The translations under genes were made by a program, and so were the position numbers. DNA of 64,000 nt from Croceicoccus hydrothermalis (GTDB taxonomy: Bacteria > Pseudomonadota > Alphaproteobacteria > Sphingomonadales > Sphingomonadaceae). A model generated the notes under the pieces. It searched no databases. It was not told the origin of the DNA and worked only from the letters and a program-made list of their open reading frames with translations. Below, in pieces: positions 29,101-37,656 of the stretch. Location of the stretch: the NCBI RefSeq assembly GCF_022378335.1, contig NZ_JAIQCI010000006.1, forward strand, positions 62,001 to 126,000, in the 5' to 3' direction. Numbering within the stretch: position 1 is the stretch's first letter; the number at the start of each line of letters is the position of its first letter.

Positions 29101-29636
29101 TCGGCCTCGTTCGGGGCGCCGCTGCGCGCGATTTCGATATAGAGCCGGTCGCCGAACAGTGCCTGCAACCGGTCGCAATAGGCCGCCGCCTCGTCCTCCT
29201 GCCCTTCGGCGAAAAGGCGGGCGAGCGCCCCCTCCCCCGCGCCGGTCAGGCACAAAAGGCCATCCGTTCGCCCCTCCAGCATGTCCATGCCGACATGCGG
29301 ATCGAAGTGGAGCGGCCGGTCGAGATGCGCCGCGCTAACCAGATGGCACAGATTGTCCCACCCGGTTTCATCCTGCGCATAGAGCGCGATCCAGTCGATC
29401 TGCTCCCGCCCCGGGCGCTGCACCGCGAGGAAGGTGCCGATGACCGGCTGCACCCCTTGGGCCTTGCACTCCCCTGCAAAGGGAATCGCGCCGTAAAGCC
29501 CGTTCCGGTCGCAAATGGCCACGGCGGGAAAGCCGCGCGCCTTCGCCAGCTTTGCCAATGCCTTGGGATCGATCGCGCCTTCCAGCATGGTAAAGCTGGA
29601 AAAGACGCGAAGGGGTACGAAATCTGCGTATGCCAT
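26154..29636 (-). CDS. dnaE: DNA polymerase III subunit alpha
   Basis: The replicative polymerase catalytic subunit, 1160 residues, DnaE1 type. The N-terminal PHP domain begins FVPLRVFSSFTMLEGAI. The palm carries PDFDIDF with catalytic Asp398 and Asp400 (E. coli Asp401/403) and the third aspartate in VKFDFLGLKTL. Fingers, beta-binding and OB-fold regions follow. I start at ATG 29636 (MAYADFVPLRVF); upstream in-frame codons would translate a GC-rich hairpin and are unlikely. The gene is monocistronic as far as the sequence shows. Confidence 0.97.
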   Translation of the reverse strand: MAYADFVPLRVFSSFTMLEGAIDPKALAKLAKARGFPAVAICDRNGLYGAIPFAGECKAQGVQPVIGTFLAVQRPGREQIDWIALYAQDETGWDNLCHLVSAAHLDRPLHFDPHVGMDMLEGRTDGLLCLTGAGEGALARLFAEGQEDEAAAYCDRLQALFGDRLYIEIARSGAPNEAEAEDALIDLAYARDLPLVASNPALFDEAPFHPAHDALLCIANSTHIDATDRPRAPRDAWVKPAPVMQELFADLPEATGNTLVVAQRTAFMPPYRKPILPSLAGDQEGEAKALAEDARRGLDKRLEIYPDLSEEAREKYYARLKFEVEIITGMGFPGYFLIVADFIKWAKDNGIPVGPGRGSGAGSLVAWALTITDLDPLRLGLLFERFLNPERVSMPDFDIDFCETRRGEVIRYVQKKYGHDHVAQIITFGKMKARAVLRDCGRILQMSYGHVDRLCKMVPNHPTDPWTLERTLNGASDFAGEYRRDKDVQRLVDLARQLEGLPRNSSTHAAGVVIGDRPLSQLVPLYRDPRSDMPVTQFDMKHVESSGLVKFDFLGLKTLSVLRKAIDLLAQRGIAIDLDTLSWEDAGVFDLLKRGDTVGVFQLESEGMRRTLSAVKPTKFEDIIALVSLYRPGPMDNIPLFGQRKNGQAEIEYPHEKLEGILAETYGIFVYQEQVMQAAQILAGYSLGDADLLRRAMGKKVQAEMDAQRQRFVEGCKRVSDIDKAKANELFDLIDKFAGYGFNKSHAAAYALLAYQTAWLKAHYPHEFYAASMCFDMHQSEKLSIFVDDMRRAGVALAGPDINHSEAEFTVEPTEDGHQVRYALAGIRNVGEKAMDAVVNERIARGRFENLADLFRRLPPGAMNRRGLEGLAAAGALDTLEPNRAKIIANADMLLAVADAAAREKTSGQAGLFGAEEEDAQDLRMVDAERWPRTEQMAKERENFGFYFAAHPVEQWRAVAGANGARTHASLTVGDVGGQGAGGQGRTNAVMAVLVESVNKRKTRKGRDFVMADFSDQSGQFSASCFEEALVDSFVKWAASGECVLLNVELDRPSIDEPPRVTVRGARPLAEVKGTARMVLRLSVSRVDAMAQLAAMLPTGPDATGEVIARLQLDEGREAVMSLGRRFMLDGELVDRIAEIDGIAATTLEAKRVQDLKLVA

Positions 29637-29650
29637 CGCGCGATAGATAG

Positions 29651-29683
29651 CGAAACGCCCGCCCCCATGCGAGGGGGCGGGCG
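29651..29683 (-). terminator. GC-rich hairpin between the 95-residue protein gene and dnaE
   Basis: An 11-bp perfect stem (CGCCCGCCCCC with GGGGGCGGGCG, six-base loop) lies 20 bp before the dnaE start. On the minus strand it is followed by TTT only. On the plus strand ATATTTT follows it. It may end the upstream small gene or attenuate dnaE. Confidence 0.55.
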
Positions 29684-29730
29684 ATATTTTCACCCGTTAA
29701 CGGACCGCGGCGCGATCCGCCAGGCGCGGG

Positions 29731-30018
29731 TCAGTCGGCCTCGGGGAAATCGTCATGCCGGGCCAGCGCCAGAATTTCGGGAAGCGTGAACACCCGGTCG
29801 CCCGATTTCTGAATCACGAGATGCTCACGCTCTTCTTCTGGCAGATGGTCGACGAAGCGGACCATTTCGGCGAACGTGCCTTCGCGCATCACGTTGAAAC
29901 CACGCAGCATGTTGCTTTCATTGCCGTTCGGACGATTGTGGATCGCGGCATGATCGTCCCACTCGATCCCGTTGAGATTGGGCGACTCGCCGCGAAAAGT
30001 AGTGGGGGAATGGCTCAC
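29731..30018 (-). CDS. Conserved small protein of unknown function
   Basis: A 95-residue hydrophilic, acidic protein without signal peptide or membrane segment. It has a central amphipathic helix (GTFAEMVRFVDHLPEEEREHLVI) and a C-terminal FTLPEILALARHDDFPEAD. I do not recognise the family. It is likely real: a GTG start is preceded by AAAGGA at good spacing, codon use matches neighbours, and a hairpin follows. It sits between lolD and dnaE on the same strand. Confidence 0.7.
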   Translation of the reverse strand: MSHSPTTFRGESPNLNGIEWDDHAAIHNRPNGNESNMLRGFNVMREGTFAEMVRFVDHLPEEEREHLVIQKSGDRVFTLPEILALARHDDFPEAD

Positions 30019-30103
30019 CTGAAAGATCCTTTGTTAAGACGGTTCCATCGATCAACGCCCCTTAGTCCACCCCGGTTCCGGTTCGCAAGGCGGATTGGCG
30101 CGG

Positions 30104-30799
30104 CTACCCTGCGCGAAGACGCCCTTCGTGCAGGCGGACGACGCGGTCCATGCGCCGGGCGAGCCGCTCGTTGTGCGTCGCGATGAGCGCGGAGCTGCCC
30201 TGCCCGCGCACGAGGCGCAGGAATTCCTCTAGCACGCGGTCCGCCGTGGCCTCGTCGAGATTACCGGTCGGTTCGTCGGCGAGGACCAGCTCGGGCCGGT
30301 TGGCGAGCGCGCGGGCGACGGCGACACGCTGCTGCTCCCCGCCGGAAAGCTGGCTGGGCCGATGGTCGAGCCGTTGTGACAGGCCGAGCGCACCGAGCAA
30401 TTCGTCGGCGCGTGCCTGCGCCTCGCCCCGCGCCCGCCCGGCGACGAGTTGCGGCAGGACGACATTCTCGCGCGCGTCGAAATCGGGAAGCAGATGGTGA
30501 AACTGGTAGACGAAGCCGAGATGTTCGCGCCGCAGCGCCGTGCGCGCATCGCCATTGAGCGCGCTGGCCTCGACGCCGGCAATCTCGATCTTGCCGCGAA
30601 ACCCGCCTTCTAGCAGGCCGACCGCCTGAAGCATGGTGGACTTGCCCGAACCCGACGGGCCGAGCAGGGCGACGATCTCGCCCGGCATGATCGACAATTC
30701 GACCCCGCGCAGCACCTCGATCGTGACGCCGCCTTGCGTAAAGCTGCGGCGAAGATCGTGGAGCCGGACGACGGGCGCGGACGATACGGTATCATTCAT
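30104..30799 (-). CDS. lolD: Lipoprotein-releasing ABC transporter ATPase LolD
   Basis: The ATPase of the LolCDE complex, which extracts outer-membrane-bound lipoproteins from the inner membrane and hands them to LolA. The 231-residue protein has Walker [10 protein letters not shown] (47-55), the Q-loop [10 protein letters not shown], signature LSGGEQ, Walker [11 protein letters not shown] and the switch His (IATHNE). The start overlaps the lolC stop by 8 bases. Confidence 0.95.
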   Translation of the reverse strand: MNDTVSSAPVVRLHDLRRSFTQGGVTIEVLRGVELSIMPGEIVALLGPSGSGKSTMLQAVGLLEGGFRGKIEIAGVEASALNGDARTALRREHLGFVYQFHHLLPDFDARENVVLPQLVAGRARGEAQARADELLGALGLSQRLDHRPSQLSGGEQQRVAVARALANRPELVLADEPTGNLDEATADRVLEEFLRLVRGQGSSALIATHNERLARRMDRVVRLHEGRLRAG

Positions 30800-32054
30800 A
30801 GCGCAGAACCTGAACGGGATCGGTGCTCGCCGCCTTGAACGCGGGGTAGAGCGTGGCGAGGAACGACAGCACGAGCGCCATCACGACGATGACGGTCACC
30901 TCGGCCGGGTCGGTGCGCGCGGGCAGTTCGGTGAGGAAACGGATCGAGGGATCCCACAATTCCTGTCCGGTGAACAATTCCATCGCGCGCACCACCGATT
31001 GCCGGAATTCGAGCGCGACGAACCCCAAAAGCAACCCCGCCATCGTGCCCATCGCCCCGATCAGGAACCCGGCCGTCACGAAAATCTTCAATATGGACCG
31101 CCGCGTCGCGCCCATGGTGCGCAAAATTGCAATGTCGCGCGTCTTTGCCCGGACCAGCATGATGAGCGAGGACAGGATGTTGAACACCGCGACCAGCACG
31201 ATGATCGACAGCACCACGAACATCGCCACCCGCTCCACCGCCAAGGCTTCGAAGAGAGAGGCGTTGATCGTTTTCCAGTCGGACACCACCGCCCGCCCGG
31301 CAAGCCTTTGCGCGATGGGTGCCATCGTCTGCTCGACCGTATCCGGGTCTTCGGTCAGCACCTCGATCATGCCGATGGAATTGCCGGAAAGCATGAGCGT
31401 CTGCGCATCCTCCATCGCCATCACGACGAAGGAATTGTCATACTCGTATATGCCGATTTCGAAGATCGCCCCGATTTCATAGCCGATTTCGCGCGGCACC
31501 GTGCCGAACGGCGTCGTGCGCCCCTGCGGATTGATGATGGTGATCGTATCGCCGAGCCGCATTCCGAGCGTCTGCGCCAGCCGCGCGCCGATCGCCACCG
31601 TGTTGGAGCCTGGCCGCACCCGCGACAGATCGCCCATGACGTTCTTGTCGGCGAGCCTTGCGATATCGTCCGGCTCGTTCCCGCGGACCAGCACGGCCTC
31701 CACCCGCCCGTTGAACGTGGCGAGCAGCGGCTGCTCGATCAGCGGGGAGGCACGTGTCACGCCCTCCGTTTCCCGCACGTCTTCCAGCACGTCGCGCCAG
31801 TTGTCGAGCCGGCCGCCATAGGCCTGCACGATGGCATGGCCGTTCAGGCCCACGATCTTGTCCATCAATTCGGCGCGAAACCCGTTCATCACGCTCATCA
31901 CGATGACGAGCGCGGCCACGCCGAGCATGACCGCCACGAGGCTGATGCCCGCGACGAGCGCGATGAAACGCTCCCCCTTGCCGGGCAGCATGTAACGTTT
32001 GGCGATCGTCCATTCGAAAGGGGATAGGATCACGAGGGGTGGCGGTCCGTGCAT
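30792..32054 (-). CDS. lolC: Lipoprotein-releasing ABC transporter permease LolC/LolE
   Basis: The permease of the lipoprotein release system, about 420 residues. One N-terminal membrane helix ([20 protein letters not shown]) is followed by a large periplasmic MacB-like domain and three C-terminal helices, with the coupling segment [17 protein letters not shown]. Alphaproteobacteria often have a single LolC/E-type permease (LolF). The start is uncertain: ATG at 32054 or GTG at 32033 (VILSPFEW), the latter closer to family N-termini. It is upstream of and overlaps lolD. Confidence 0.93.
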   Translation of the reverse strand: MHGPPPLVILSPFEWTIAKRYMLPGKGERFIALVAGISLVAVMLGVAALVIVMSVMNGFRAELMDKIVGLNGHAIVQAYGGRLDNWRDVLEDVRETEGVTRASPLIEQPLLATFNGRVEAVLVRGNEPDDIARLADKNVMGDLSRVRPGSNTVAIGARLAQTLGMRLGDTITIINPQGRTTPFGTVPREIGYEIGAIFEIGIYEYDNSFVVMAMEDAQTLMLSGNSIGMIEVLTEDPDTVEQTMAPIAQRLAGRAVVSDWKTINASLFEALAVERVAMFVVLSIIVLVAVFNILSSLIMLVRAKTRDIAILRTMGATRRSILKIFVTAGFLIGAMGTMAGLLLGFVALEFRQSVVRAMELFTGQELWDPSIRFLTELPARTDPAEVTVIVVMALVLSFLATLYPAFKAASTDPVQVLRYE

Positions 32055-32276
32055 TATGGGAAGGTGCAGGCGCCCCATGAACAGGGCGGCTTTAACGCAA
32101 GGTGAAGTAGGCGGTGCGGCCCTGTGTGGCAAGCGTTCCGGTGCAAACGCGCGGGCGGTGCAACACACAGGTTGTAATCGAACGCATTTCTCGGCAAAGC
32201 GGCGCCAGCGAACGGGGGCGATCACGCCCTGCACGAAACGGCCACCCATCGGGCCGATCCGGGACATTGCGCGAAC

Positions 32277-33758
32277 ATGACCATCGAGACACACGTGAAC
32301 CATCCCTTCCATGACGAGGACGGGGATACGCTGCGCGAGGAATGCGGCGTTTTTGGCGCCATCAACGCGCGCGACGCGACCGCGCTGACCGCGCTTGGCC
32401 TGCACGCGCTGCAGCACCGCGGGCAGGAAGCGGCCGGCATCGTCAGCTATGACGGGGCGGAATTCTATGTCCGGCGCGGGCTCGGCCATGTGGCCGAAAA
32501 TTTCGGCGCGGGCGACGCCATCGCCGAACTTCCGGGGTCGATGGCGGCGGGCCATGTCCGCTATTCCACCACCGGCGGATCGGGCCTCCGCAATATTCAG
32601 CCGCTCTATGCCGAACTCGCCACCGGCGGTTTCGCGATCGCGCATAACGGCAATATCTCGAACGCGATGCATCTGCGCGCCGATCTGGTCCGCAAGGGCG
32701 CAATCTTTCAGTCCACTTCGGACACCGAGGTGATCGTCCATCTCGTCGCGACGAGCCGCTATCCCACCCTGCTCGACCGGTTCGTCGATGCGCTGCGCCT
32801 TGTCGAAGGGGCCTATGCGCTGATCTGCATGACGCCCAAGGGGATGATGGCCTGCCGCGATCCGCTCGGCATCCGGCCGCTCGTCATGGGGCGGGTCGGC
32901 GATGCGGTGGTCTTTGCCAGCGAGACGGTCGCGCTCGACATCATCGGGGCCGATTTCGAACGCGAGGTGGAACCGGGCGAGCTGATCGAGGTGGATTTCG
33001 ACGGAAAGACGAAGAGCCACCGCCCGTTCGGCAATCGCGGATCACGCCCGTGCATCTTCGAGCATGTGTATTTCAGCCGTCCCGATTCGATTTCGGCGGG
33101 CCGCTCGGTCTATTCCGTGCGCAAGGCCATCGGAGAGCAGCTCGCCATCGAATCGCCCGCCGATGTCGATCTCGTCATCCCGGTGCCGGATTCGGGCGTG
33201 CCGGCGGCGATCGGCTATGCGCAGCAATCGGGCAAGCCGTTCGAGCTTGGCATCATCCGCTCGCATTACGTGGGCCGGACCTTCATTCAACCGTCCGACG
33301 GCGCAAGGTCGAGCAGCGTCAGCCGCAAGCACAACGCCAACCGCGCGCTGGTCGAGGGCAAGCGGATCGTGCTCATCGACGACAGCATCGTGCGCGGCAC
33401 CACCAGCCTCAAGATCGTGCAGATGATGCGCGATGCCGGCGCCACCGAGGTGCACATGCGCATCGCCAGCCCGCCGACCATGCACAGCTGTTTCTATGGC
33501 GTGGACACGCCAGAGCGCTCCAAATTGCTGGCCGCGCGGATGGAAGTCGAGGCCATGCGCGAATTCATCCAGGCCGACAGCCTGGCCTTCGTCTCCATCG
33601 ACGGTCTCTATCGCGCGGTGGGTGAGGAAGAGCGCAGGTCCAAGTGCCCGCAATATTGCGACGCGTGCTTTACCGGCGATTATCCGACGAAGCTCACCGA
33701 CCTCGAAGAGCGCACCGACCCCGATCAGATGTCCCTGCTGCAGGAGACGGCGGCGTGA
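32277..33758 (+). CDS. purF: Amidophosphoribosyltransferase
   Basis: PurF makes 5-phosphoribosylamine from PRPP and glutamine, the first step of purine synthesis. A 22-residue propeptide precedes the N-terminal nucleophile Cys23 (EECGVFG), which is exposed by self-cleavage in this subtype. The PRPP motif is VLIDDSIVRGTT. Cysteines in SRPCIF, HSCFYG and CPQYCDAC indicate the [4Fe-4S]-containing Bacillus-type enzyme. The stop overlaps the GTG start of the SDR gene. Confidence 0.97.
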   Translation: MTIETHVNHPFHDEDGDTLREECGVFGAINARDATALTALGLHALQHRGQEAAGIVSYDGAEFYVRRGLGHVAENFGAGDAIAELPGSMAAGHVRYSTTGGSGLRNIQPLYAELATGGFAIAHNGNISNAMHLRADLVRKGAIFQSTSDTEVIVHLVATSRYPTLLDRFVDALRLVEGAYALICMTPKGMMACRDPLGIRPLVMGRVGDAVVFASETVALDIIGADFEREVEPGELIEVDFDGKTKSHRPFGNRGSRPCIFEHVYFSRPDSISAGRSVYSVRKAIGEQLAIESPADVDLVIPVPDSGVPAAIGYAQQSGKPFELGIIRSHYVGRTFIQPSDGARSSSVSRKHNANRALVEGKRIVLIDDSIVRGTTSLKIVQMMRDAGATEVHMRIASPPTMHSCFYGVDTPERSKLLAARMEVEAMREFIQADSLAFVSIDGLYRAVGEEERRSKCPQYCDACFTGDYPTKLTDLEERTDPDQMSLLQETAA

Positions 33759-34474
33759 GCGACGAGAAGAATCTCGACGGGCAGCTCGCGCTCGTCACCG
33801 GGGCGTCGCGCGGGATCGGTGCGGCGATCGCGCAATCGCTGGCCGCGCGAGGGGCGCATGTCGTGCTCACTGCGCGCAGCGACACCGCGCTGGAACAGGT
33901 GGAGGACGCGATCCACACCGCCGGCGGAAGCGCCACCATCGCGCCGATGGACCTGTCCGAACCCGATGCGGTCGCGCGGCTTGCCGCCGCGATCCGGGGC
34001 CGCTGGGACGCGCTCGACATGCTGGTCATCAATGCGGCGATCCTGCCGCAATTGTCGGCGGTGCAGGATATCGACCCCCGCGAATTCAGCCGCGCGATGA
34101 CCGTGAACGTCCTTGCGACGCAGACATTGCTGACCGCGTTCCATCCCATGCTCAAGTCGTCGAAGGATGGCCGCGTCGTCGGCATCACCAGCAGCGTGGG
34201 CGCGAACCCGCGTGCCTATTGGGGCGCGTATGGCGCGACCAAGGGCGCGTTCGACGTGCTGCTCGATTGCTATGCGCAGGAAAATGCGAAGGTGTCGTGC
34301 ATCCGCACCGCGATCGTCGACCCCGGCGCCACCCGCACGACGATGCGCGCGCGCGCCTATCCAGGTGAGGATCCGCAGACGGTGAAATCCCCCGACACGG
34401 TCGGCGAAGCCGTCGCGCAATTGATGTCGGAGCCGTTCGTAACCGGGCATAGACTTCGCGTTAATCAAGCCTGA
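33755..34474 (+). CDS. Short-chain dehydrogenase/reductase
   Basis: A 239-residue SDR with cofactor motif TGASRGIG (15-22), NAAIL, and the catalytic Ser...Tyr-x-x-x-Lys set (ITSSVG, YGATK). The start is GTG overlapping the purF stop (GTGA), with GGAG eight bases upstream, so it is translated with purF. SDRs next to purF are common in this group, but the substrate is not known from sequence. Confidence 0.9.
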   Translation: MSDEKNLDGQLALVTGASRGIGAAIAQSLAARGAHVVLTARSDTALEQVEDAIHTAGGSATIAPMDLSEPDAVARLAAAIRGRWDALDMLVINAAILPQLSAVQDIDPREFSRAMTVNVLATQTLLTAFHPMLKSSKDGRVVGITSSVGANPRAYWGAYGATKGAFDVLLDCYAQENAKVSCIRTAIVDPGATRTTMRARAYPGEDPQTVKSPDTVGEAVAQLMSEPFVTGHRLRVNQA

Positions 34475-34542
34475 TAGGCAAACCTTCATATTTCGAGAGG
34501 AGATTGCCTCGCAACACGATGATCCCCATCGGGAGTGTTGCG

Positions 34543-34884
34543 ATGCAAGCCTTGCTTCAACGAAAACGTCAGACGGCGTCGCCCCGGGACCGCCGTTATG
34601 CAACCGCGGCCGGCCTCGCAATTCCGGCCAAACTCAGGCCGTCCGGCGGGCGCGGATTTTCAACCGTGGTCCACGATTTCTCGATCGGCGGCTTTTGCGG
34701 CAAGGCGGCTGAACCATTGCGCGAAGGGACCTTGTGCTGGCTTTACGTGCCGGGCATCGAACCCCTCGCATGCGAGGTGATATGGTGGCGCGACAACACG
34801 GTAGGCTGCGCCTTTCACGATCTACTCGATTTCGGCACCTACGAATCCATCGTCGCGAGTTGCCGCATGCCGGCGCGGCTCTGA
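34543..34884 (+). CDS. PilZ-like domain protein
   Basis: A 113-residue protein made of one PilZ-like domain. The DxSxxG motif is present (HDFSIGGF). The upstream arginine motif reads RDRR and does not have the exact RxxxR spacing, so c-di-GMP binding is uncertain. The ATG at 34543 is chosen for GGGAG seven bases before it; earlier in-frame starts at 34519 and 34504 have poorer spacing. Its stop is 2 bp from the stop of the convergent methyltransferase gene. Confidence 0.75.
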   Translation: MQALLQRKRQTASPRDRRYATAAGLAIPAKLRPSGGRGFSTVVHDFSIGGFCGKAAEPLREGTLCWLYVPGIEPLACEVIWWRDNTVGCAFHDLLDFGTYESIVASCRMPARL

Positions 34885-34886
34885 CG

Positions 34887-36143
34887 CTATTGTCGGATCA
34901 GCGTGACCTGATGCACGTCGATCCCGCCGCCGCGAAAACCGCCCTCGCAATACATGAGATAATAACGCCACAGCTCGACAAATCCGCGGTCGAAACCGGG
35001 CGGGAGCAGACCATCCTCCACAGCGCGGTCGAAATTTTCGCGCCAGATACGGAGCGTTTCGGCGTAATCGCGCCCAAAATCATGCTGATCCTGCCATGAC
35101 AGGCCTCGCGCCTCGGCGAGTCTGCGAAACTCGCTTGTCCGGATGAGAAGACCGCCGGGAAAGACATAGGTCTGGATGAAATCGGCGCTGCTGGCGTAGG
35201 CGTCGAAAATGTCGTCGCGGATCGAGATATACTGAATCGCCGCGCGCCCGCCCGGCTTCAGGTTGCGGGCGATGCAATCCATGTATGTCGGCCAGTATTC
35301 GCGGCCGAGCGCCTCGACCATTTCGACGCTAGCGATGGCGTCGAACTGCCCTTCGACATCGCGGTAATCCTGCCGCCGGAAATCGATGGAGAGCGCCTCC
35401 TCTTCCGCCCTCTCCCGCGCATAGGCCAGCTGTTCGTCCGACAGGCTGATCGCGGTGACATCCGCCCCGTGCCGATCGGCCAGCCGCCGCGCAAGAAAAC
35501 CCCAGCCGCACCCGATTTCCAGCACCCTGTCGCCGGGCGTCAACGCGAGTCGGTCCGCCAGCGCATCGACCTTGGCGAATTGCGCGTGCTCCAGATCGCG
35601 CGTGGTGTCGGTAAACATCGCGCTGGAATAGCTCATCGTTGGATCGAGCCACGCGGCGTACAAATCATTTCCGAGGTCGTAATGGGCCGCGATGTTCACC
35701 TGCGCCCCGGCCTTCGTATTGCGTCGCAAGCGGTGCAGCATCCGGCTGGCCAGCCGCCACGGCCCCTTTGCCCGCCCGACAGAGCCGAGCGTTCCGGCAT
35801 TGGCGATGAACAGCGCAAAGATCATGACGGGATCGGGGCTGTCCCATTCGCCCAGTTGCCATGCGCGATACCACCCGACCGACCCGCCAGTGGCGAGCCG
35901 CAACAAGGCGCGCCAGTCGTGGAGCCGGATCTGCGCCGCGAAACCCGGCGCGCGCCCGCCCACGATGCGGTGGCTGCCATCGGGCAATTGCGCCTCGATC
36001 GAGCCGGTCGCAATCCCGGCGTCGATACGCTCGACCAGCCGATCGGCCCCGCCGGATATCATCCGCGCGAGCCAGCCTGTGCCATTTTGCCAGTCGAGGC
36101 CCGCCTGTGTCAGGTGCCTGCCGCGTGGTTCGGGTGCATTCAT
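34887..36143 (-). CDS. Cyclopropane-fatty-acyl-phospholipid synthase family methyltransferase
   Basis: A 418-residue SAM-dependent enzyme with the CFA synthase layout: N-terminal lipid-binding region, then a Rossmann methyltransferase with VLEIGCGWGF, SVEMVEALG and the YVFPGG segment. The N-terminal HYDLGNDLYAAWLDPTMSYS is diagnostic for the family. It likely methylenates unsaturated acyl chains of membrane phospholipids. AGGGAG precedes the ATG. The photolyase gene lies about 60 bp upstream on the same strand, a pairing seen in carotenoid/light-stress clusters. Confidence 0.92.
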   Translation of the reverse strand: MNAPEPRGRHLTQAGLDWQNGTGWLARMISGGADRLVERIDAGIATGSIEAQLPDGSHRIVGGRAPGFAAQIRLHDWRALLRLATGGSVGWYRAWQLGEWDSPDPVMIFALFIANAGTLGSVGRAKGPWRLASRMLHRLRRNTKAGAQVNIAAHYDLGNDLYAAWLDPTMSYSSAMFTDTTRDLEHAQFAKVDALADRLALTPGDRVLEIGCGWGFLARRLADRHGADVTAISLSDEQLAYARERAEEEALSIDFRRQDYRDVEGQFDAIASVEMVEALGREYWPTYMDCIARNLKPGGRAAIQYISIRDDIFDAYASSADFIQTYVFPGGLLIRTSEFRRLAEARGLSWQDQHDFGRDYAETLRIWRENFDRAVEDGLLPPGFDRGFVELWRYYLMYCEGGFRGGGIDVHQVTLIRQ

Positions 36144-36202
36144 CGCGGCTCCCTATGGCGCGGGATGCGCCGCTTGCCAACAGGCGGAAAGCACGCCGTG
36201 CC

Positions 36203-37594
36203 CTATCCCGCGCGATCCTTCATTTCGCCATAGGCGTCGAGCGCGCGTTGCCGGGCGACCTTGTGCGCAATTCGCTTTTCGGGATAGCCGTCGGGCCGGC
36301 AATCGTCGTCCGGATCGTGAATCGTGTCATCGCCAAGATGGCCGAGTTCGGGCACCCAGTCACGGATATATTCGGCGGCATCGAATTTCGGCGATTGCGA
36401 GAGCGGCGCCATGATGCGCGGGAACATGTTGCTGTCGACCCCCGTGCCCGCGATCCATTGCCAATTCACGCCATTGTTCGCGTAATCCGCATCGACCAAC
36501 GTGTCCCAGTACCACCGTTCCCCGTGGGTCCAGCGGATGAGCAGATGCTTGATGAGGAAGCTTGCCGCGATCATCCGCACCCGGTTGTGCATCCAGCCGA
36601 TATGCCACAATTGCCGCATCCCCGCATCGACGATGGGGTATCCGGTGCGCCCCTGCTGCCACGCTTTCAGATCGGCGGCGGCCTCTTCGTCGCTGTCCGG
36701 ATCGCGCCATGGGAAATGCTCGAACTGTTCGCGATAGCCACTCTCGGGATATTCGGGAAACTGGCAGATGATGTTCTGCGTATAGTCATGCCACAGCAAC
36801 TCGCCGCGAAAGCTGTGCAGCCCTTCCCCGCTGCGCCCTTCCAGGGCCTTCCATACCTGCGTCGGCGAAATCTCGCCCCAATGGAGGTGCGGCGACAGGC
36901 GAGATGATCCGTCGACCGACGGCAGGTTGCGATCGGTTTCGTAGGACGCGACCCGTTCGCAGAATTCGTCGATCTGGTCCTGACCTGCGCTTTCGCCCAC
37001 GGCCCATTCGCTGCGAAACCCTTCGGCCCAGTCGGGCTGTGTCGGCAGGAGGTTCCAGTCGTCCAAGTCGTCGCTGTCGGGCCATGCGTCGGGGAGCGTC
37101 AGGCTCGGCACGTCGAGCGGATCGCGCTGCGGCAATTGGCGGGTCGCCGCCTTTGCGAAGGGGGTGTAGATCTTGTACGGATCGCCCGAACCGGTCGTGA
37201 CGCTGCCGGGCGGCAGCAGATAATTCCCGTCATAGAGGTTGAGCGTGACCCGCTCACACAGCGCGTCCTGCGCCTTCACCCACCAATATTCGTAATGGCG
37301 GATGGCATGGACCGCCTCCGCCCCCGTGTCCTCGACCAAGGCGCAAAGTTCCTCGACCGCGTCACCGCGCCGAAGGATCAGCCGCGAGCGATGCTGCGCG
37401 AGCCTGCGCGTCATCGCGTCGAGGCTGTGGTGAAGCCACCATCGCGACGCCCCGCCGAGCGCGCGATCCCCCGCCCGATCATCATCCAGCACATAGACCG
37501 CAATGACCGGCCCCTGCGACGCGGCGGCGCACAGCGCGGGCTGATCCGAAAGACGCAGGTCGCGCCGCAGCCAGACGATTTGCGGGGCGGTCAT
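36203..37594 (-). CDS. phrB: Deoxyribodipyrimidine photo-lyase
   Basis: A 463-residue class I photolyase/cryptochrome that uses FAD and blue light to split cyclobutane pyrimidine dimers. The N-terminal photolyase domain begins IVWLRRDLRLSDQPAL. The FAD domain holds SRLSPHLHWGEIS, GRTGYPIVDAGMRQLW, MHNRVRM and DADYANNGVNWQW, the last two with the expected substrate- and FAD-contacting residues. The same strand continues into the CFA-like gene. Confidence 0.95.
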   Translation of the reverse strand: MTAPQIVWLRRDLRLSDQPALCAAASQGPVIAVYVLDDDRAGDRALGGASRWWLHHSLDAMTRRLAQHRSRLILRRGDAVEELCALVEDTGAEAVHAIRHYEYWWVKAQDALCERVTLNLYDGNYLLPPGSVTTGSGDPYKIYTPFAKAATRQLPQRDPLDVPSLTLPDAWPDSDDLDDWNLLPTQPDWAEGFRSEWAVGESAGQDQIDEFCERVASYETDRNLPSVDGSSRLSPHLHWGEISPTQVWKALEGRSGEGLHSFRGELLWHDYTQNIICQFPEYPESGYREQFEHFPWRDPDSDEEAAADLKAWQQGRTGYPIVDAGMRQLWHIGWMHNRVRMIAASFLIKHLLIRWTHGERWYWDTLVDADYANNGVNWQWIAGTGVDSNMFPRIMAPLSQSPKFDAAEYIRDWVPELGHLGDDTIHDPDDDCRPDGYPEKRIAHKVARQRALDAYGEMKDRAG

Positions 37595-37656
37595 TCAGGT
37601 CTCCTTGATGGTCGTTATGTCTGGAACGGGAACGGGGGGCCTTGCGCGAATGTTCC

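Noticed and set aside
27399-29789. Plus-strand open frame of about 796 codons opposite dnaE
   Set aside because: Antisense of dnaE with Arg/His/Gln-rich content and no recognisable domain; the dnaE frame has all catalytic motifs.
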